Origin: Gandjariella thermophila
GTDB taxonomy: Bacteria > Actinomycetota > Actinomycetes > Mycobacteriales > Pseudonocardiaceae
Assembly: GCF_005405885.1 (NCBI RefSeq)
Contig: NZ_BJFL01000028.1
Location: forward strand, 1 to 64,000
Direction of reading: 5' to 3'
Length of the DNA stretch: 64,000 bases
Shown: positions 60,165 to 64,000 of the stretch, one piece after another
How positions within the stretch are numbered: position 1 is the first letter of the stretch
Layout of the letters: each line of letters begins with the position of its first letter
Notes under the pieces: generated by a model
What the model saw: only the letters and a program-made list of their open reading frames with translations
Databases searched by the model: none
What the model was told of the DNA's origin: nothing
Program-made: the position numbers and the translations under genes

Positions 60165-61535
60165 TTAGGCCAGAGCCGAGTCGGTGGCCTCGGCCGGCTG
60201 GTCTGCCGGGGCGCGATGATTGCTGGCGATGGTCGCCAGCGCGACCCGGGAGCCGACCCCGAGCTTCCGGAAGATCCGGCGCAGGTGGTAGTTCACCGTG
60301 TGCGGGGAGAGCAGCACCCGGTTCGCGATCTGCCGGTTGGTCAGCCCCTCGCTGACCAGGTGCGCGATCCGCTGCTCCGTGTCGCTGAGCACCTGCCAGG
60401 CCGGTGCGGGGTGCCGGGAGGCGCGCGGACCCGCGCCGGCCGGACCGGTGGGCGGCAGCGGGCGGGTGGTGTCGGGGCAGTGCATCGCGGTACCGGGTGA
60501 GGGCACCCGGACCGCCGCGGCCTTCCGTTCCAGGACGTGGCGGGTGGCGTCCGGGATGGTGCACAGCAGGACCTGCCGGGCGCGCCGGCCCCGGCAGGCC
60601 ACGGTTTCCTCCCAGCGGGTCAGAATGCCCGCGGCGGTGGCCTCCTCGACCGCGGGAACCAGCGCGCTCACCGGTCGGCCCACCACGTGGCCCACGCACT
60701 CGAGATACGCGGTCTCGCCGAGCACTGCGGCCGCCTGGACCACGAGCCGGCACGCCGGGGAGAGCCGCCCGAACTGTTGCCGGAGCAGCGAGATCGCGCG
60801 GGCGGGCAGCCGGTCGCCGCGCACGCTGGCCGCGCAGCTCACCAGGTGCAGGCGCCGCTCGGTGCGCAGGCCCAGCACGAGTTCGGTGATGCGCGCCGGG
60901 TTCCCGCCGGTGTCGGTGACGAACTCGGCGAGGTCGTCGCTCGGTGGCGCGCCGATGAGTTCGGCGACCAGCGCGCGCGCCGCCGCGTCGGTGAGCGCAC
61001 CGAGCCGGATGGTGCTCACCTGGTCGAACACCCTGGCGCCGGACCACGCGGCGCAGGTGGCGATGGCCAGCACGAAGCGGCGGTCGGTGTGGTAGCGCAG
61101 CGAACCGGCGACGGTTTCCAGCCGGCGCAGGGCCGCCGGGTCGATGTTGTCGATGACCAGCAGCAGTGGCGGTGGCTCCGCCGTCGAGCGGGCACGCTGC
61201 CCGGACCCGGCTTCGGCCGGGGGTGCCGGGTGGGCGGTCGGCGGGCAGCAGTCCGTCGGAGGAAGTCGCCGACCGTCGAGGAAGATGGGCTCGTCGAAAC
61301 CAAAATGGTGTGCGATGCGGACGGTTTCCTCGAGCAGCCGGGTCTTTCCCGTTCCGGGCGGGCCGGTGAACTGAAGCAATGTCCGCCGACCGGCCAGCGC
61401 GTGCTCGAGCGAGGTGACGATGTCGCGCCGTTCCGCGTCTCGCCCGATCAGTCGAGGAGACGCGGCACAGCCGCATGTCTCGTCCGATCTATCAGGGTCG
61501 TCCAGATTGTCGTGTCTGATCGAGTCCGAATCCAT
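60165..61535 (-). CDS. ATPase-LuxR transcriptional regulator, short form
   Basis: 456 residues. Walker [16 protein letters not shown] near residue 60, Walker [16 protein letters not shown], a helical segment ([20 protein letters not shown]), and a C-terminal LuxR domain ([20 protein letters not shown], then [20 protein letters not shown]). It is half the size of the 43680 regulator because the TPR-like middle is almost absent. It faces the cluster operon tail-to-tail and probably belongs to its control. Nine upstream residues (an in-frame start further out) are possible but the ATG at 61535 has TTGGGGG before it. Confidence 0.85.
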   Translation of the reverse strand: MDSDSIRHDNLDDPDRSDETCGCAASPRLIGRDAERRDIVTSLEHALAGRRTLLQFTGPPGTGKTRLLEETVRIAHHFGFDEPIFLDGRRLPPTDCCPPTAHPAPPAEAGSGQRARSTAEPPPLLLVIDNIDPAALRRLETVAGSLRYHTDRRFVLAIATCAAWSGARVFDQVSTIRLGALTDAAARALVAELIGAPPSDDLAEFVTDTGGNPARITELVLGLRTERRLHLVSCAASVRGDRLPARAISLLRQQFGRLSPACRLVVQAAAVLGETAYLECVGHVVGRPVSALVPAVEEATAAGILTRWEETVACRGRRARQVLLCTIPDATRHVLERKAAAVRVPSPGTAMHCPDTTRPLPPTGPAGAGPRASRHPAPAWQVLSDTEQRIAHLVSEGLTNRQIANRVLLSPHTVNYHLRRIFRKLGVGSRVALATIASNHRAPADQPAEATDSALA

Positions 61536-62040
61536 GATCTGGCCCCCAAGAACGAACGTGCCCGCCCACCCGCCGCGGATCGTAGCCACGCGGTCCACGC
61601 TCTGCTGACCAGGCCGTGAACGCGCGGTGGTGCCGGCACGAATTTCCTTTCTCGTCCCAGCGTCGCACGCCCTGGCGGAGGCGCGCGACACAACGTGGAT
61701 ACGATGATCTCAACACCTGTGCCGTTTCGGAGCATGACGTGAGCACGTTAATCCGAATGGCGTAGCTACCGTTCCTTCTCACGTCGCTTCATCCGGCTCC
61801 GCGCCGGCCGCCGATTGACCCGGTCGGATGTGGAACGTTCACACGGAAGATCGCCGGGTTTCCGGTGGAATCCGGGCCACCGGCCGCGACCACGGGCCTG
61901 GCGGCCCGTGGTCGCTGGGCCGTTCGCCAACGACGCGCACGGAGGAACATCCAACATGGCGTGAACGAGGGATGCGGTCCGGCGCCCGCGCGCGGAAGTC
62001 TTCGGTGCCAGGGAAAGCCCAGGGCGAGGAGGCGAGGATC
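61536..62040. other. Divergent region between the short LuxR gene and the methyltransferase
   Basis: 505 bases without a convincing separate gene. It must carry both promoters; I could not identify a clear -10/-35 pair. Its main visible structure is the 13-bp hairpin at 61886-61915. The methyltransferase frame stays open upstream to 61828, but that extension is Arg/Gly-rich and unlike a methyltransferase N-terminus. Confidence 0.45.
61886..61915. terminator. Perfect 13-bp hairpin in the methyltransferase leader
   Basis: GCGACCACGGGCC (61886-61898), loop TGGC, and the exact complement at 61903-61915. It lies 125 bases upstream of the methyltransferase GTG with no rightward gene for 1.7 kb before it, so it is either a leader attenuator or a terminator for another transcript. 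Confidence 0.45.
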
Positions 62041-62859
62041 GTGACAACATCGGCGGCCGGAAACGTCACCGAGTTCACCACCGTGGACCGTGCTCCGGAT
62101 TCGTCATGGTTCATCGAGTTCATGGACATGGCGAATGCGGTGCCGGAGTACGCGAGCATCCGGCAGTCGCTCGCCGACAACCTCGGGCCGCTCGACGGCG
62201 CCAGGCTGCTCGACGTGGGCTGCGGCACCGGCGACGACGCGCGGGAACTGGCCGAGCGGGTCGGGCCGGCCGGCGCGGTGCTGGGCGTCGACCTCAGCGA
62301 CGCGATGATCGCCGAGGCCCGGCGGCGCGCCGGCGGTGCCGCCCTTCCCGCCGAGTTCCGGGTGGGCGACGTGCGCCGCCTCGGGTTCGCCGACGGCAGC
62401 TTCGACGGCGTGCGGGCGAAGCTGGTGCTCATGCACTGCGCCGACATCGAGGCGGCCGCGGCCGAGCTGGTCCGGGTGCTCCGGCCGGGCGGCCGGCTTG
62501 CCGTGTTCGACTACGACTTCGACCTCTCGGCGATCGACCATCCGGACATGGCGGCCACCCGTGAGGTGGTGCGCTGCTGCGCCGACGGCCACCCGAACAG
62601 CTGGAGCGGCCGGCAACTGGCCCGCCGGTTCCTCGATCTCGGGCTGCGGGACATCAGCGTCACACCGCACACGGTGATCATGCCGTACTCGTTCTTCCGG
62701 CGATCCGTCGGCGGCCGGCTCGCCGCGGCCTGCGCGGACGGCAGCCTGCGCATGACCGCGGCCGAACTGGACGCCTGGTGGCGGGAACTCGCCGACGCCG
62801 AGGCGCGCGGCCGGTTCTTCTCGTCGCTGACCGGTTTCGTCGTCGGCGGGACCCGCTAG
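62041..62859 (+). CDS. SAM-dependent methyltransferase (class I, UbiE-like)
   Basis: 272 residues from a GTG behind GAGGCGAGG. SAM-binding motif I is ARLLDVGCGTGDDARELAER, motif post-I VLGVDLSDAMIAEARRRAGG, then VRAKLVLMHCADI and LVRVLRPGGRLAVFDYDFDL. It resembles small-molecule C- or O-methyltransferases. It lies just right of the cluster's short LuxR gene and could tailor the cluster product; a link is not shown. It converges with the ICMT-like gene. Confidence 0.85.
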   Translation: MTTSAAGNVTEFTTVDRAPDSSWFIEFMDMANAVPEYASIRQSLADNLGPLDGARLLDVGCGTGDDARELAERVGPAGAVLGVDLSDAMIAEARRRAGGAALPAEFRVGDVRRLGFADGSFDGVRAKLVLMHCADIEAAAAELVRVLRPGGRLAVFDYDFDLSAIDHPDMAATREVVRCCADGHPNSWSGRQLARRFLDLGLRDISVTPHTVIMPYSFFRRSVGGRLAAACADGSLRMTAAELDAWWRELADAEARGRFFSSLTGFVVGGTR

Positions 62860-62876
62860 CCGCGGGTGGGCGGCGG

Positions 62877-63449
62877 CTACCGCGGCGCGGGCACCCGCAG
62901 CCGGGGCAGGAACCGGCCGGTCCGGGAGAGGTATCGCCGGTACTCCTCGCCGAACGCGGACGCGGCGAGCCGGCGCTCCTCCCGGGCCGCGGTGGCGTTG
63001 AGCACCACCGCGCCGTAGGCCGCCGCGCACAGCGTCGTCCAATGTGGAAAGGCCGCGAAGGCACCGAGGAAGGCGAGCAGGAACGCCGCGTAGAACGGGT
63101 GCCGGATGCGCGCGTAGGCGCCGTAGGTGACCAGGTGCTGCGGGGCGTCGTCGTCCTGGTGCCACAGCGCCAGCGGGACGCGGTGGGTGCCGATCGTCAT
63201 GCAGATCAAGCCGATCGACGCCGCGCTGAGCAGCGCGGAGGCCGGATCCAGCCAGCGGTGCCACGCGGACGGGGCGAGCGGTGCGAGCACCCCGGCGTAG
63301 CCGAGCAGCAGCACGACCGGGCAGACGAAGAACGGGAAGGCGGTCGCCCACCACATCGGCACCAGCCGGCCGTCCCGGAAGAAGATCCGGGGCAGCAGGC
63401 CGATCAGGGCGAAGGTGGCGAGCGACAGCAGCAGCGCGGGTTCACTCAC
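62877..63449 (-). CDS. Isoprenylcysteine/phospholipid methyltransferase-family membrane protein
   Basis: 190 residues from a GTG at 63449, with four or five membrane segments. The conserved C-terminal part reads YGAYARIRHPFYAAFLLAFL and, later, EERRLAASAFGEEYRRYLSR, as in the ICMT/PEMT superfamily of membrane methyltransferases. The substrate is unknown. The start overlaps the stop of the MMPL gene as GTGA, so the two belong to one transcript. Confidence 0.78.
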   Translation of the reverse strand: MSEPALLLSLATFALIGLLPRIFFRDGRLVPMWWATAFPFFVCPVVLLLGYAGVLAPLAPSAWHRWLDPASALLSAASIGLICMTIGTHRVPLALWHQDDDAPQHLVTYGAYARIRHPFYAAFLLAFLGAFAAFPHWTTLCAAAYGAVVLNATAAREERRLAASAFGEEYRRYLSRTGRFLPRLRVPAPR

Positions 63450-64000
63450 TGTTCGGATGTCCTTTGCGAGACGGGGACCCGGCGGGGTTCCGGCGCGGCG
63501 GCGGGCGCGCGGACCGACCGTCCGGGCAGCCACCAGTTCCAGCGGCCCATCAGCCGCATCGCCGCCGGCACCGCGACCAGCCGGATGATCGTCGCGTCCA
63601 ACGCGATCGCGAGGGCCAGCCCGAAGCCGAGTTGCTGGATCGGCAGGATGCCGGTGAACGCGAACGCGGCGAACACGGCGATCATCAGCAGCGCCGCCCC
63701 GGAGATCAGCGGCGCGGTGCGGGCCAGGCCGGTGGCCACGCTGGTCGTGTTGTCGGCGCCCGCGCGGTACTCCTCGCGGACCCGGTTGAGCAGGAAGACC
63801 TCGTAGTCGGTGCTGAGGCTGAACAGCGTCGCGATCAGCAGCACCGGCACGAAGTTCTGCAGGTAGCCCACCTGCTCGGCGCCCAGCAGGCGTGCCAGCA
63901 CGCCGTACTGGAACACCAGCACCAGCACGCCGTAGGTGGCGCCGATGGACAGCAGGTTCAGCACGATCGCCTTGACCGGCAGGAGCACCGACCGGAACGT
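63446..64000 (-). CDS. MMPL/RND-family transporter, C-terminal part (runs off the window)
   Basis: At least 180 residues of the C-terminal end, open to the window edge, so the N-terminus lies outside. Membrane segments with LFSLSTDYEVFLLNRVREEY (the conserved Asp-Tyr pair used in proton translocation), TAPLISGAALLMIAVFAAFA and LGFGLALAIALDATIIRLVA, then PAAMRLMGRWNWWLP, are typical of the second half of MmpL proteins. These export lipids or drugs across the actinobacterial envelope. It is cotranscribed with the ICMT-like gene. Confidence 0.88.
   Translation of the reverse strand, partial: TFRSVLLPVKAIVLNLLSIGATYGVLVLVFQYGVLARLLGAEQVGYLQNFVPVLLIATLFSLSTDYEVFLLNRVREEYRAGADNTTSVATGLARTAPLISGAALLMIAVFAAFAFTGILPIQQLGFGLALAIALDATIIRLVAVPAAMRLMGRWNWWLPGRSVRAPAAAPEPRRVPVSQRTSEQ

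Noticed and set aside
61828-62040. N-terminal extension of the methyltransferase to the ATG at 61828
   Set aside because: The extra 71 residues are Arg/Gly-rich, span the perfect hairpin and lack methyltransferase character; the GTG at 62041 has GAGGCGAGG before it.
1-64000. Search for tRNA/rRNA genes, CRISPR repeats, transposases, integrases or attachment sites
   Set aside because: None recognised by eye; only the 42-bp two-copy repeat and GC-rich hairpins were found. A tRNAscan or Infernal run would be needed to exclude small RNAs.

Overview
The window is about 72% GC throughout, with many GTG starts, stop/start overlaps (ATGA, GTGA) and actinobacterial families (a conservon, PF04672 methyltransferase, the DUF6114/DUF6230 pair, MprAB-like signalling, a lipoprotein L,D-transpeptidase). 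It looks like a chromosomal segment of a filamentous actinomycete, probably of the Pseudonocardiaceae (Amycolatopsis-like). The genus is an inference. No rRNA, tRNA, CRISPR array, intact insertion sequence or phage gene was seen.

Bases 1-8,500: a forward LLM-class flavin oxidoreductase and a decayed SDR fragment face a reverse catabolic operon (MFS permease, FAD oxidoreductase, class III CoA-transferase, enoyl-CoA hydratase, DapA-like lyase, SDR). An XRE-cupin regulator sits at the head of that operon. Bases 8,600-14,530: a cold-shock protein, a class I aminotransferase, and a conservon (cvnA-B-C plus an EXXR-less P450) with no GTPase. Bases 14,900-18,920: an oxalate/formate-type MFS carrier with its small partner, divergent from an acetate-type sodium symporter preceded by a coupled 45-codon ORF. 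Bases 18,970-31,220: a glycosyltransferase, hydroxybutyryl-CoA dehydrogenase, cyclase, psuG, a fadAB operon with a divergent TetR, two small membrane/secreted proteins, and an unusual permease-glycosyltransferase chimera. Bases 31,270-40,070: an MprAB-like two-component system, L,D-transpeptidase, methyltransferase, FHA protein, membrane proteins, alpha/beta hydrolase and cupin.

Bases 40,300-60,130 (possibly to the window end) form a specialised-metabolite gene cluster and are the main point of interest. It carries two complete routes to ortho-aminophenol acids. One runs from chorismate to 3-hydroxyanthranilate (class II DAHP synthase, PhzE-like ADIC synthase, PhzD-like isochorismatase, DhbA-like SDR). 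The other runs from aspartate semialdehyde to 3-amino-4-hydroxybenzoate (aspartokinase, GriI-like aldolase, GriH-like DHQ synthase II). A phenylacetate-CoA-ligase-type adenylating enzyme overlapping an amidohydrolase, two different flavin monooxygenases, a nitroreductase, a DsbA-fold protein, a 14-TM exporter and two ATPase-LuxR regulators complete it. The enzyme set suggests a compound joining the two acids, as a benzoxazole or a dibenzodiazepinone. No PKS, NRPS, prenyltransferase or mevalonate gene is present.

Regulation can be partly read from the sequence. An 18-bp inverted repeat, AC(T/C)AC(T/C)-N6-(A/G)GTAGT with small deviations, lies exactly 22 bases before a candidate -10 element ahead of three cluster transcripts. 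A second palindrome, TCACG-N6-CGTGA, lies ahead of the exporter and a monooxygenase. A 42-base repeat follows two of the cluster genes.
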